A DNA stretch of 64,000 bases from Dastarcus helophoroides (lineage: Eukaryota > Arthropoda > Insecta > Coleoptera > Bothrideridae), in assembly GCA_028583605.1 (NCBI GenBank), contig CM053333.1, positions 29,429,302 through 29,493,301 of the forward strand, in the 5' to 3' direction. A model generated the notes under the pieces. That model was not told the DNA's origin, did no database searches, and worked only from the letters and a program-made list of their open reading frames with translations. Positions 23,734-35,264 of this stretch are shown piece by piece; position 1 is the first letter of the stretch; each line of letters starts with the position of its first letter. Both the position numbers and the translations under genes were made by a program.

Positions 23734-24213
23734 GCTCTATCGCTTTAGTTAGGCCAACACTAGAACACTGTTTTCATGTTTGGAGTTCAGCCCCAAAACA
23801 CACTTTAGCTCTCTTGGATTCAATTTAAAGAAGAGCGAATCGCCTAATTGCACAGGCGTATGGTTGGCGACTTGTCTCTTTTCTACAAGTACTATCATGG
23901 AAGATGCTCGCAGGAACTAATAGGATGGATCTTCTCAAGGGCAAGGTTCTTGAGGCATACTAGACAGTCGGAGACAACAAGTTTCTGTGCGGTCCAGCTT
24001 GACACAGTGAGGACTTCTGTCTATGGAGACTCTTTTTTCTATAGAACTTCCAAGTTATGGAACTTGTAACCAAAAGGAATTTTCCCTAAAAATTATAACT
24101 TATCCATGTTTAAGAAGGCGGTTCATCGCCATCTATCCTTGTTTCTACATCCTCAGCGCTTTAAAAGCATAATGGGGTTACTCTTTGCAAGTGGATTAAA
24201 CTTAAAAAAAATG
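23734..24213 (+). pseudogene. second copy of the jockey-like LINE, 3' end only
   Basis: Plus-strand copy of the 3' part of the LINE at 9845-11015. It begins at the TAGTTAGGCCAACACTAGAA block and includes GDLSLFYKYYHGRCSQELIG, which the first copy has lost by a small rearrangement, then LDTVRTSVYGDSFFYRTSKLW. It ends with the same GTGGATTAAACTT plus eight As at about 24203-24213. Stops interrupt it, for example after LWNL at 24069. It is a classic 5'-truncated insertion. Confidence 0.88.
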
Positions 24214-24692
24214 ACGCAACCAGACCATTATATATTTTCTCTATAAGAATCCTACATGCAAAGTTACATTAGGTTTGGACACTATCGTTAGATGACGCTA
24301 TCGTCATGTCCTCGTAGAGATCTTCTAATAAGAGTTTGGTACTCTATATTCACCTTCTGATTGGGTCCGCCATATTTTAGTTTTTTGTATAGCAGAAAGA
24401 AATAATCATAATTCATACTACAAATACATTAACATTTCAATTAATAAACCTTATATTTTCAACTTTGCGATTACTAACAATTACGCATATTGCGATTATT
24501 CAAATTAAAAACTTTTTAAAAGTGATTGATTTGTTTTTTCTTATTAAAAGAACTGTCGCAAAAGTCATATAATTTCTTAATAACTATTTTATTATTCCTA
24601 CAAGTGCCATGCAGTTATTATTTTGTTTATACAAAGAGGTTAGAATTTTGTAACTATTTTTGAAAGGTGAATAAGAGTCTTTTATAAAAATT

Positions 24693-24741
<49 letters not shown>

Positions 24742-25280
24742 TTTTAGATTTTATAGTCAAAACAAAAGTGAGTTTCATTAAGGTTCACTTCAGCTAGCTA
24801 AGCTTTAAAAATTTTAAAATATTTTGATTTTTGTGGAAATATAGTAATAATTTTAACGTTTGAATTCTCAACAAGTAATGAGGTTATTAAGATCAAATTT
24901 GGATTGAATTCTACTAATTAATTAAGTTTTGCATCGCACATGTAGAAAATTTACTGGTATATACGGGGTGCCCAAAAATTGTAACCAAATATTTACAAGT
25001 TTTAAACGCTAATAACTTGTTTATTTTAAATAAAACATTCTGTATTTTACGTCAACATCAGTTGTAAGATTGAATTATCTATTAAAATACTTGTAAGAAA
25101 CAGAAGCATTGGGACAAAAACATTTAATTATCACTTGAAATTTAAATATTGTGGATTAATTTAAACGAGCAAAAGAAAGGAGTTGCAAATACAACCAATA
25201 ATACTGGTCTAATTATAAATGTATAAAATGAGAGGTCTTTGACTCTAAACAAGAGCGTAACCTCTTTTGAAGACCTTAAG
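24214..25280. other. AT-rich spacer with (TA)n tract
   Basis: Contains a (TA)n tract at 24697-24738. At 24962 a sequence starting ACGGGGTGCCCAAAAATTG resembles the CAGGGTG-type ends of other small elements in the window, but no partner end was found with confidence. No gene. Confidence 0.5.
24697..24738. repeat. (TA)n microsatellite
   Basis: About 21 TA units in an AT-rich spacer. Confidence 0.95.
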
Positions 25281-25282
25281 CA

Positions 25283-25582
25283 ACCGCCACCTAGCGAAAC
25301 GGTTGCTCTCTAGGAACAATATCCCAAAAGACAAGGATTCTAATGCAGAGACCATTAGGTCTGAACATTTATTAGATTCGAAGTCGGGAAACCAAATACC
25401 GGTTTCGATCTTGTTAGATCTCGTCAGTTTAGTAAATCCAACTCGAATGCTAACAAATGTCCCGACAAGTAAGTACTAAAGAATTCACAGGCGTCAAGCG
25501 TGTGACTCTTAGTACCACCACATATTGGTCCATGTTTTCTGGAAAATTATTCCTAGAGAGCAACCGCTTCGCTAGGTGGCAG
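25283..25582. mobile_element. 300-bp TIR element (MITE-like)
   Basis: The ends 25283-25317 and 25547-25582 are inverted copies of a 35-bp sequence containing GCCACCTAGCGAARCGGTTG and CTCTCTAGGAA. The interior holds no transposase. About 195 bp of the interior (25337-25532) recurs inverted outside the element at 25712-25915. I do not recognise the TIR family. Confidence 0.65.
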
Positions 25583-25915
25583 TGTTTCAACTGTTAGTAG
25601 TTTAGATACCTATGATACACTATACACGCCTGGAGGGCTGCATGAATTTGTAGTCTAGGTTGCATTCTACTTGCATACGACATTGTTGGTGATGGCCATA
25701 GTTTCTCTATGGACCAAGAGGTGGTAGTACTAAGAGTCACACGCTTGACGTCTGTGAATTCTCTAGTACTTACTTGTCGGAACATTTTTTGGCATTCGAG
25801 TTGGATATACCAAACTGACGACATCTAACAAGATCCAAACCAGTCTTCGGTTTCCAAACTTCGAATCTAATAAATGTTCAAACCTATTGGTCTGTGCATT
25901 AGAATCCAAAAATTG
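25337..25915. repeat. large inverted repeat with ~195-bp arms
   Basis: The arms 25337-25532 and 25712-25915 are reverse complements at high identity. Shared landmarks are GAACATTTATTAGATTCGAAG, CCAACTCGAATGC, CGACAAGTAAGTACTA and GTCAAGCGTGTGACTCTTAG. The open frames on either strand at 25267-25479 and 25594-25824 are the two readings of this repeat and are not separate genes. One arm is inside the 300-bp TIR element and the other outside it. Confidence 0.8.
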
Positions 25916-26329
25916 TTGACAAATATTGCTGAAACTGTTAAAAAGAGAAGAGGTTATATTTTTGTTTTGAATCAGAGGGTTATCATTTTAAGTACTTATA
26001 AAGGATCAATAATATTTGTTATATTTGCAACCCCTTTATTTTTCTTGTTCAAATTATTCCATAATATTTAAAATTTTAAGTGATGATTATTTAATGTTTT
26101 TTTAATCCATTTTTTATTACAAGTAGTTGTAATGATTCATAATGCCACAGTTGACTTGAAAAACTTAACAAACATTAAATTCGTAAAAATTCGCTTTAGG
26201 CCAGTCAAATTAGTCTCAAAATGAGACAACTTCCAGCTTTCTCCGAATTATTTTAGCAAAAAATACCAATTTCACTGCTTCCATTTTGAAAATGTGCGTT
26301 TTCCATGAAAATACGAACCGTTAAAAGTA

Positions 26330-26969
26330 GGGTCAAATGGGGTATTTGTAAAACCGGAGTAAATGCCCTTTTATTTTTAAAACATACATGTCTAGAAAAT
26401 TTAAACTAAAGGAAGTGAGATTGTAGTATCTAGTTTAGTTAGTAAAACTTTTAGTTCAGTGCTTCAGCATTATTTTAATAAAATATTATTATAGTTAAAT
26501 TGTCGGAAATTACTCCTGCCAATGTCATCTGAGATTTTGTATCTACCAAAACTTTGTTCTGCAGATGCTACAAATTTTCCAGATCGTCAATTAAACCCTA
26601 TTCGTCTACCCAAATATAAAAAGCAAAAAAAAGATGATATCTGACTTCACTACCCAAACAGAGGGATAATAAGAGTTCATCAAATGAATAAAATTTATCC
26701 GAAACAGTTAAAGCAATTGTCCTATTGAAACCTGTTGCTGTTTTCAATTACCCCAATATTTTTGACTGTCAATAAAAAAGGGGTCATTGTAAACTGAACT
26801 TTTTGCAAACAATCCCGCAAAATTTGCCTATTTAACAATATAAATTAACCTAAAACTGAATAACTAATTGTATCAATCATATAGATGTCCCAATTTAATT
26901 TTCACTAAGAATACATGGAGCTTTAAACTAGAAGTTCCAAAACCGTTTTGCAATTACCCCACTTGACCT
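26330..26969. mobile_element. 640-bp TIR element with TA target duplication
   Basis: The left end GGGTCAAATGGGGTATTTGT (26330) and the right end, the reverse complement of AGGTCAAGTGGGGTAATTGC (26969), match at 16 of 20 positions and extend into AAAACSG. Both ends are bordered by TA (26328-26329 and 26970-26971). There is no coding capacity inside. Likely a nonautonomous DNA transposon of the TA-targeting type. Confidence 0.65.
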
Positions 26970-27827
26970 TAGAATAACATTTGATGAAGAATTAAATTTT
27001 ACAACTAATGCTGGCATAAAACACAGGGTGTTCTATTTAAAATTAAAAAAATATTAGCGCCTCAAACTTGTAATTTTTGTTCATAATATTTGGACACTCC
27101 GTATGCACTAGTCAGTTTTTACATGTGCAACACAAAACGTCATCAATTAGAAAAACTTAACCTTAATTTGGTTTAAATATGTGAAATACGTGTTGATAAT
27201 TTAAACGTTATAATTGTTACTACATTTTAAAATGCAACTTTGATACGTTTCCCTATGCAGCCCCAAAATAAGACTTGCAAAATCAAGTAGTGCAGACATT
27301 ATCTTTCGTGGTGTATGTCGTAAATAACCCAGTATATTAGTAAGGATTAAAAATAAAATGTAAAATGTGCTACTCGTGCGCTCCAAAGATAACAGGTGAC
27401 AGTGCCAATAAGATTTTGAACATTACATGCAATAAATAAAAAGAAAGTAAAGTTTATATGCAAATGCACTTCATTATTAATAAAGATTAGATTTGTTTCC
27501 ACACAACTATAAACAACACCCAAACCACAAATATAAAAAGATAGGTTAGTTTGACAGCAGTTATTTTAAAATATTTCCAATATTCTGAATTATTTACTAA
27601 TGTGGGTTTAAACTACACTACATAGACAACGGATTATAGAAATATGATAGAAAGAGAAGGATAGAAAGGATAGAAAGAGGATAGTGGCACCATCGTAGAA
27701 AACTGTGTTGAAAAAGCATCTAAAGAGTGGGTAGTATATTCTCGTGATATCAGGAGTGATGGATTTCTACCACCAATGAGAAACAAAGTAAATAAATATG
27801 GTTATTAAAGAGCTGCAGCTGTTGAGA

Positions 27828-27839
27828 AAGAGAGAGAGA

Positions 27840-27871
<32 letters not shown>
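27828..27871 (+). repeat. (GA)n microsatellite
   Basis: About 22 GA units with one interruption (gtgaga). It is preceded by a purine-rich GATAGAAAG cluster at 27641-27685. Confidence 0.9.
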
Positions 27872-28470
27872 ATAGAAGAAATATTAGGAGTTATTCCACT
27901 TTCTAGACGCATTTCCGGGTCAAATTTTTATACATGACCAATATAAGGCGTGCACTATCCGTATTCTAGAATCCGTGGAAGACATCGTTACTTCCTAGTT
28001 CTAAGTTTTCACTGCTGTCGGCATTCTCCAAGACTGCCCATTTTTTTAGAGTTATCGATATATTTATAGATATTGATTACAAGTTCAATCAACGAAGTTA
28101 CAAAATTAAAGGGTTATTAAAATTGAGATTAAGATCGACAAAACAGTGCTCATTTTAGGAGTTTTTAATCATTTATTGACTCTTTTTTTTAATGGCAAAC
28201 ATACCATATAACACCATTTAAAACACAAATTAAATTAAGTAACCCTATCAGCAGAATACGTTTACGTCTTCATTATTCAGTATCAGTAAATCAATATGTA
28301 TATAGCTTTTAAAAGTAACACTTTGTAACATATGTATGGCATAATTTTTTGAGCAGGTTCTTTGAAATCAGCAATAACTTCTTTTTAACTACTGGCATAA
28401 AAGTTTCATCGTCATCATCCACATCTATGTATTTTTACCAATATTACCAAATAATCTACTGGAACAATTC

Positions 28471-28504
28471 GTCGACTAGATTCTGTAAAGCGAAACCGGT
28501 CCGG
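28471..28504 (+). ncRNA. possible hammerhead relic (3' half)
   Basis: The 12-mer GCGAAACCGGTC at 28490-28501 equals the conserved 3' catalytic half of the retrozyme-like units at 57.5 kb, and GTAAAGCG...GGTCCGG also parallels the PLE-linked relic at 7853. The 5' core CUGANGA is not recognisable. Chance cannot be excluded. Confidence 0.22.
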
Positions 28505-30930
28505 AAAGACTAAGATTATATTCAAATGCCGTCGGATCTTCATATTTATATGTTACATTTATTGTTCAAAATAGTTCGAGTTATATTATAAATTTATCGG
28601 TGAAGGAAATATGCTTTGATTTAGCAGCGCCCTCTATGAGCAACATAATAATAACAAAAAAAGTTAAAAACTCTTTTCTTAGCTTCAGATTTTGAAGGCG
28701 ATTGAAAGGAGGAGGTTTTGCAAAATAATTTTCAATGGAGACTCAAGCTCATTTTGAATGCAGAATCACCAAATTTTTTCGCACTTATTCAGTTACCTCT
28801 GCATAATTTAGCATATTCTTATTGCTCATAATGCAGTTCAGGAAGATGCATTTTAGTATTACAAAGTCAGTTTTAAATTTGTCATTAAATAATTAAACTG
28901 CTGCAGTATAATTCACTTAAATGTAAAATATCAAGCTTGTTATAATCCAAAATCTGAGGTGTTTGATGCTTTCCGTCTAAACTCTAAACCACAAAAGTAA
29001 TTTTATTCCAGTAATAAAATTTTAGATTCAAAGGTCGCCCTTGCAAGAGCTCGTAGTTTGCTAGTTATAGTAATCCAAGAGTGGAATATTGACGGTAGAT
29101 AACGCTTCGATGCTATCTAACATGCTAAATAAGTCCTGGAAATTTTGAATTGTTTGAAATTGCTGAAGCTCGGAAGTAGTGATAATGTGCACTGCTAAGA
29201 ATTCTACGAACACACAAAATATGTAAATTAAGATTTGTTTTTAGCACGCCAAATAACTTACGTTAGAAAGGAGGATTTCTAAAGCGTCCGTGTTAAGAAT
29301 ACAAATGCGCTTTTGCATTTTTAAATTTCTTGCTTTCGAACCACGTAAACACCTGACATTTAAAATAATGTTAATAACTTTGAAGAACCATCAAATTGAA
29401 ATGGGATAAAACAATTTATCAAAAAGAGTTGAGCTTAAACATAGAACATCCGTCGTTTGGACGATTCAGAACCAGACGTCTCTATACAAAAAGTCGTGAT
29501 AGATGTCAGCACAATCTAGGCTGGCACAGCAGTGTGATGGTCCTTTTAATCACAACTGTCGAGAATAACGAGCAGTCCTGCTAGGAAATACTTCCAACCC
29601 CACCTATCCATGTGATTTACAATACAAAGCTTATTTGCTCGGCGCAAACCCCCTAAGAATTTTAGAAATCCAACGGTCCACTAACAACTTCCTTCCTCAC
29701 AGATATATATTAGGCTCGCATGTTAAAATAGACAAACATTCTTAATGGATTTTAGATGTAAATAAATGTATTATATTTTCCATGGAAAACATTGTCAGTG
29801 AAGAATGAGTAGTAGCGTAAATAATCTTTCTCGTCTGCAAAGCCTTTCAGTAACCAACTAACAATTACTGAGTGAGAAAGCTAATTAAAATGTTTTCGGG
29901 ATGCAACCAATTACACATTTTTTAAACGTAAACTATAAATAAATATTAGGCTTTCAATTTTTGTCATGAAAAAGCTCATGTTGCAACTTGTAATAAAAGA
30001 AAAATGTTTATAACAAAAAACTGTCATATTGGTGTCATTGTTATAATTATTCAACGATATTCACTGACTGCTTCTCTAACAATTAGTGAGATCTTTTAGT
30101 TGGTTAGCATTCGGTCATATTCTTTTACCATTTTTTAATGTGTACAGATGAACCAGGATTGATTCTGAACTCCTATTGCAGGGCGACGGAAGTAACAGTT
30201 TCAAAACTGAAAGGGGGTTTCTTTATAAGATCATTTTAAGAATATCCGTCACATAATGTGACCTCCTCAAAAGTCGTGACCTTAAGGCCGCGAGGTCACT
30301 GAAATTAATTATATTTTCATACATATTTTTTGCGTCAGTCGAAAGACCAAATTATTATAAACAAGTTTCATTAAAAAAGTTTTTGCATGTCTTCATTTGT
30401 TTAAATAGTTTAGGAAGTATCGATCATTATCGGCCAGTGTCCTAGTGTGGCTTGACTCGTTACACACAGGCCCTTGCCGTTAGTTCTTGTACCATGACAT
30501 AGGTTAGTATTCAGTGGTTTTGTGTCAACAAATGTGATTTATCCTAAAAAAATATTGCAATAAAACTGCTGCAAATATAAATATCTGTTTATTTTATTAT
30601 ATTCAGGGCTAACCATATTTTGATATTTCTGGTAAAGTATTTTATAAACTGATTTTCAACAAACATATTGATTTTAAAATTTTGTTTTGCCATTTTTATA
30701 GGATGTTTCAGTATGTCATTAAAGTACGAGGCCAACAAAACGAAACCGGGTAAAACGTATGTATCTATTTTCCCTTTTTACGTTTACATAGTTTGTTTAG
30801 TTAAAGTGCAGAAAAAAAAGAAAATGACAGATACCAAACCTAAACAAAGCTTAAAAACAAACACAAGACTTTTGCATTGTGTGCAAATAAGCATATGTAT
30901 ATTCGCCCGCCAATTAAGACTGGAGCCTTA

Positions 30931-31025
30931 ATAAAATGCAAAATTTGTCCAGAGTGGACTCATGAAGCTTGTTCAGAATATCCACACCGAAGGTTACATT
31001 TGTGTGACGATTTATTTAGTAAATG
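30931..31025 (+). pseudogene. zinc-finger-like C-terminal fragment
   Basis: One frame reads CKICPEWTHEACSEYPHRRL followed by HLCDD and a stop at 31023. The C-x2-C, W-x-H-E-x-C and YxCxxC-like spacing recalls the short PHD-like cysteine cluster at the C-terminus of some transposase-derived proteins. The last cysteine is missing. No matching upstream transposase frame could be followed. The frame at 30668-30931 is in another register and unrecognised. Confidence 0.3.
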
Positions 31026-31705
31026 AAGTTTTAATTCATATACTTTAATTTGAATTTTAGCCTGTAGAAATATTGGCTTTATTTCCGAAATTTAAATCTA
31101 AATTTTAACATTTCTATTTTTTGTCGAAATGCAATCTCGGCAAAAACTTTCAAGAATTGAACTAGATAGATACTTTAAAATCAAAATTTAAGGTTTAGGC
31201 AATAAAACAATATTCAGATGAAAATGAAAGTCAAAATTTTTAAAATAAGTCAAAATAAAAGAAAAATTATAAGTGATGAAAACGCTGTATGTCAAAATTT
31301 ACAAAGTAGTCGAAATTTTCAAGTCACTCAAAATTTTAAGATAATTGTAATCTTCAAAAAAAGTTCTCTTTAAAAAAAATGTTGTATCATTATTGACTCG
31401 TGTTGAATTACATCAAATTTATGTTATCCTACCAAGTGCAGTTTGTTAGATATTTAAATTATTATTTAAATGAATGAAATTGTTTACTTTTGAAAACACT
31501 TTTTGACACACGACTATAAGTTATTTAAAATTCTTAAAACGTCACCTCACGACATCTGTTAAAAAAAAATAGATTATTAGATTTTTTGCATAGAAACGAA
31601 AAACAAAGAAATATGGATAATCAAAAAATTACATAGATAAAAAAGCCAGAGTAAAAAATAAAGGTAGGAATAATAAATTTCTATTTTGCTAAAATATAAA
31701 GATAT
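31026..31705. other. AT-rich low-complexity spacer
   Basis: An AAATTT/TCAAAATTT-type degenerate block runs from 31050 to 31380. At 31389-31434 lies the first member of a ~46-bp direct repeat whose partner is at 32464-32510. Confidence 0.5.
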
Positions 31706-32061
31706 TGTAGCGCGTTATCGGTTCGAAATGATTATTAACACGTGAATTGTAAAACACTTTATTTCCAAACTAAACTCGGAACACTACAACTTAATAATTA
31801 ACTCACTTATTGATTTCTAACTACTAACTCACTAATTAACTACACTGACTTACTGATTGATTGCGGGAAAGCCAAACGAACCCCCTTTATATAGATCTCT
31901 GGTTCGGGTTCTAGAAGTTTTCAGCAGATAAGGCTTATCGTTTGCCGAAATTTCTGAAACGCTTATCTGCCGTTTGCTTCATTATCGCGACCGCTTTCCC
32001 TTATCAGATCTTTATAGAAAATTTCCTTAGATTCTAAATTCCATAATTATATTTCATTACA
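31706..32061 (-). mobile_element. solo LTR, Ty3/gypsy family
   Basis: A 356-bp unit with TG...CA ends on both strands: it begins TGTAGCGCGTTATCGG and ends CATTACA. Read on the minus strand it has a TATA box (tatataaagg near 31885) and an AATAAAGTG poly(A) signal, the features of an LTR. It shares blocks such as TTATCGTTTGCCGAAATTTC and CTTATCTGCCGTTTGCTTC with the copies at 36076, 43888 and 54995. The flanking tetramers atat and attt are only a 3/4 match. Confidence 0.82.
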
Positions 32062-32688
32062 ATTTAAAAATGAAAAAATGGACATCAATGTTTCGTTGTC
32101 ATTACAACTCGTCAACAATTTATAACATGGAACAAGAATAACATAAAGAAAGACGCAGTAAAAAAAATTTTAAAACATGCAATGTAGTCTGTTAAGTTAT
32201 TAGTAGGACTTCTGATGCGAAGCAGTTTTTTACTACTAAAAAATAGTGATAGTATTTTAAATATGGAAAGCTAGATTCACAAAAAACTACTACTTCGAGG
32301 GCTAATACCCTACCGTCATTAAACTACACTTATTAGTTAAACTTACTTGTCCTTGGTAACTGTTTTCAAATCCCAAATTTATTGTAGTTGGATATTAAAA
32401 GCAAAACTAACTATTGGAGCCTTAAAATCCGCTAACAATATATTTTTCTTTATTTTTTGGATCCTTATTGACTAGTCTTGAATTATATCAAATTTATTTT
32501 AGCCTACCAGCTGGCCTCGAGTTTAAGAATTGTCATCTATTCTTTTAATTGTTAATTAACTTCTTAATCTTTAGTTCATAACCGCTTTCCTTGTTGTTTC
32601 AGCATTTCTCCCTTTCTAAATTTATTATCCTTTTAGTGCAAAATTTCAATTTGTAAATAGATCTCACGCTCATGAGCATTTCATTTAA
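32062..32688. other. spacer with direct-repeat partner
   Basis: No gene. Positions 32464-32510 repeat 31389-31434 in direct orientation (tattgact.gt.ttgaattayatc and tagcctacca), so the pair brackets the solo LTR. Confidence 0.5.
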
Positions 32689-33829
32689 CCCTTTGGGTGC
32701 ACATTTATTCGAATAATTTTTTGGAGCTCATTTAATTTTTTGGGGTATAGAGTAATTTGTAAAAACAGCATATTTTATGCAAGAATTCATTTATTTCATG
32801 ATATATTAATATATGTATGATATTGGGATGACTTTAAATATTTAGTATTGCAAAAAAAGAAAAATTTAGGAACAAACAAATTCAAGTTATAATAAAAAGC
32901 AAATTTTATTAATAATTTTAAAGAGTATGGTATTCTTCAAAACAGGTGGACAAATGCAGTGGTACTTTGCATTCTTTGGAGTGCCAGGTGGTGTATTTAG
33001 TTTTCCATTATCTGTGAAATGCAAGAAAGATGAAGTATCGAAAAACCTATTACGTGGCATAGTGTTTGAAAAAATTGGAGTACTTATAATTTGCCTTTTT
33101 GACCAATACATTTCCAACTCTGGTTTCTTGAGTCATCGAAATGCATAATGCAATATATGCCTTTAGTTCGTTAGAATTTATGGGCACCCATCTTTTGTTT
33201 CTTTTTTTCCAAAACCTTCCTATCACTTGTCTGCCATATCTATTTGTCTCTTTCACTATGCTATTTCAAAAATCTTCATTTAAGACTTCATTCAAGATAT
33301 TCAAAGGTTTAGGATTAGCATCTAGCCTTCGCAGACACAAAGGATTTATTCCAGCACGAAACCATTTTACATTAAGTAGATTGTCTTTTTCTTCCCAAAT
33401 CCATTGATCTAATTCCTCAGGAGAAAATTCACTATCACTGCTTGATAAGTGTCTTGTACGTCTTTTGCATCTTGGTTTTATCTCACTATCATCACCACTG
33501 TCATTGTTAAGTTCGCTATAGTATTCATCATCTTCACTTTAAAAGCCACTGTAATATCACTAAAAAATTCTTCGTCAGATTGACCTAAATCAATTAAACT
33601 TTTGCTATCACTTTTAAAAAAGATGTCGCTAATTTGTGACATTGTGGGTCAGTATAGCACATTTTGATTATGAAATTATTTTCTCCGTTGCAACTGATAC
33701 AAATTAGTTTGAAATAAATAAAAATGAACATGTTAAATACTGTCTCATTTTCAACGACGTATTAGAATGTTATGGGCGACTGGCCAAATTAATGCATGAC
33801 GCTCTGATACGTCGAATGCGGTCAACGGG
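32689..33829 (-). mobile_element. internally deleted piggyBac-like element
   Basis: Both ends are bordered by TTAA (32685-32688 and 33830-33833), the piggyBac target. The ends start CCCTTTGGGTGCAC and, inverted, CCCGTTGACCGCAT, in keeping with the CCCTTTG-type ends of the superfamily. The length of 1,141 bp is about half of a complete element. The transposase is N-terminal only. Confidence 0.82.
32900..33642 (-). pseudogene. piggyBac-like transposase, N-terminal part
   Basis: A start at 33642 gives an acidic N-terminus (MSQISDIFFKSD, then DEEFFSD), as in piggyBac proteins. After frameshifts comes ETNRYGRQ and KKRNKRWVPINSNELKAYIA (33050-33256), then in another frame YWSKRQIISTPIFSNTMPRN and FFDTSSFLHFTDN (about 33000-33117), the start of the DDE_Tnp_1_7 domain. 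All three catalytic aspartate regions and the C-terminal cysteine-rich domain are missing; after a short unrelated tail the frame stops at 32887. Confidence 0.85.
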
Positions 33830-33846
33830 TTAAATGTTGAAAAGTT

Positions 33847-33874
33847 GGTTAGGTTAAGGTAAGTTAGGTTAGGT
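33847..33874 (+). repeat. short TTAGG-like repeat cluster
   Basis: The sequence ggttaggttaaggtaagttaggttaggt carries several TTAGG or GTTAGGT units. TTAGG is the ancestral insect telomere unit, but this is far too short to be a telomere. It directly follows the right end of the piggyBac element. Confidence 0.5.
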
Positions 33875-34798
33875 CAAGAAGACTATAAATAAGGAGAAAA
33901 AACTCGTATGGAAGGGGTAAGCTCAAAAAATCCCGCAATAGAAACTGCGCGAAACTTATTAATATTTTTGTTTACATTATTTAGGTTAATACCAATAAAC
34001 TAATTTTCCTTTGAAATTGGAATCTTGGACAAGTAACAATTAAACAGAAACGATTAGCAGCTTTATATTATATAGTAATAGCAATATATATATTTATCCA
34101 GAAGGAGGGCGAGACATTATGGAGAAAAGGCAGTTAAAATCTAATGAATTAGGATTAATCAAGGAAGTTAGGGGCAATTGTGAACGTTTTTAAGAATAAA
34201 CGAACAATATTTTAAACTTTTGATTAATTAATTAAAGCCAGGAGGAGATATCACAAAATTACATGGAGCATGGAATTTCCACGGGTCATGATTTGATAGA
34301 GTTTAATGTATTCTTTTTATGTAACCAAGTAACAAGTAAAGTATTTCTTAACTCACACAAATGGCATGCAGAGCTGTCTATGAAGCATTTGTTGATAGAT
34401 ACGCAAAATTATGGAGTGAGGCTACTTTTCTTATTTTTTTCTGAGCATCAAATTATTTGTTACTACACTTAATTGTCCTAATGCTGTAGGGCCCAATACA
34501 ATTTGTAAAAATTTTATGAAGAATTTATAAACAATAGTCCTCTCTTGACTGCAAAGTATCAAATTAGAAAAGAATTCAAAGATGTGAAGAGCCCAAGTAT
34601 CTGGTTAAAGTAGGAGTAGTTTCCAGGCAGGAAAAAGTTAATAAAATCAATTTATAAGTACAAAATGTTTTAGCCTCAGATATATCATTTATTTTTATAA
34701 CCAAAATTAAATATAATTATTTACACAAGCTGACTCTAAAAGTAGTACCATAATTTTTTTAAATTCAGGTGCGTATTTTAGAATAGACGAAAAGTCTG
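33875..34798. other. AT-rich spacer
   Basis: The open frame at 34263-34472 shows no recognised motif. Nothing else is supported. Confidence 0.45.
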
Positions 34799-35264
34799 TA
34801 TAAACATATGTCGTAAAACCCTTCGTTTCCGAGTTGCAGGGTGTGGAACGTTAGTTAGTTTTTAAGTCATAGTTGCAAAACGTGTACAGCTAATTGAATA
34901 AAATTTGGCATAAGTACCTACCCTTTCGTACCCTTTCCAAAAATCTAAGAACTAATTAAGACACCTTAGCCCATTGTTTCCCAACCTTTTTTGTGCCATG
35001 CCCCACCTTAGCCTTTCTAAAATTCCTGAGCCCCCCCCCCCCCTATGTAACATACATAAATAATTTTTAATATTAAAAAATTGAATTATTTATTAAGAAA
35101 CTTAAATGATAGGTTTTAGGAACAAATCACTAGGAAATTGTTAACGAAACACAGTAAGTAAACTTCCAAAACATATAATGAAAAACTGAAATTAAAATTC
35201 CAAATAATTTTAATAAAGATTTTTCTACATTAATTTATTATTTTAATTTATTGAGATCCTTGCG

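Larger units (their letters stand above)
26972..30660. other. long AT-rich spacer
   Basis: No supported gene. It contains a short palindromic relic at about 27020-27105 (ACAGGGTGTTC against an inverted GGACACTCCGTA), a (GA)n tract at 27828-27871 and a possible hammerhead relic at 28471-28504. Open frames at 27201-27386 and 29396-29584 show no motif. Confidence 0.5.

Noticed and set aside
25267..25824. Two small genes on opposite strands
   Set aside because: They are the two arms of the inverted repeat read on opposite strands.
35031..35043. Run of 13 Cs as a regulatory G-quadruplex-type site
   Set aside because: A single homopolymer in the hAT subterminal region; no spaced G-runs on the other strand.
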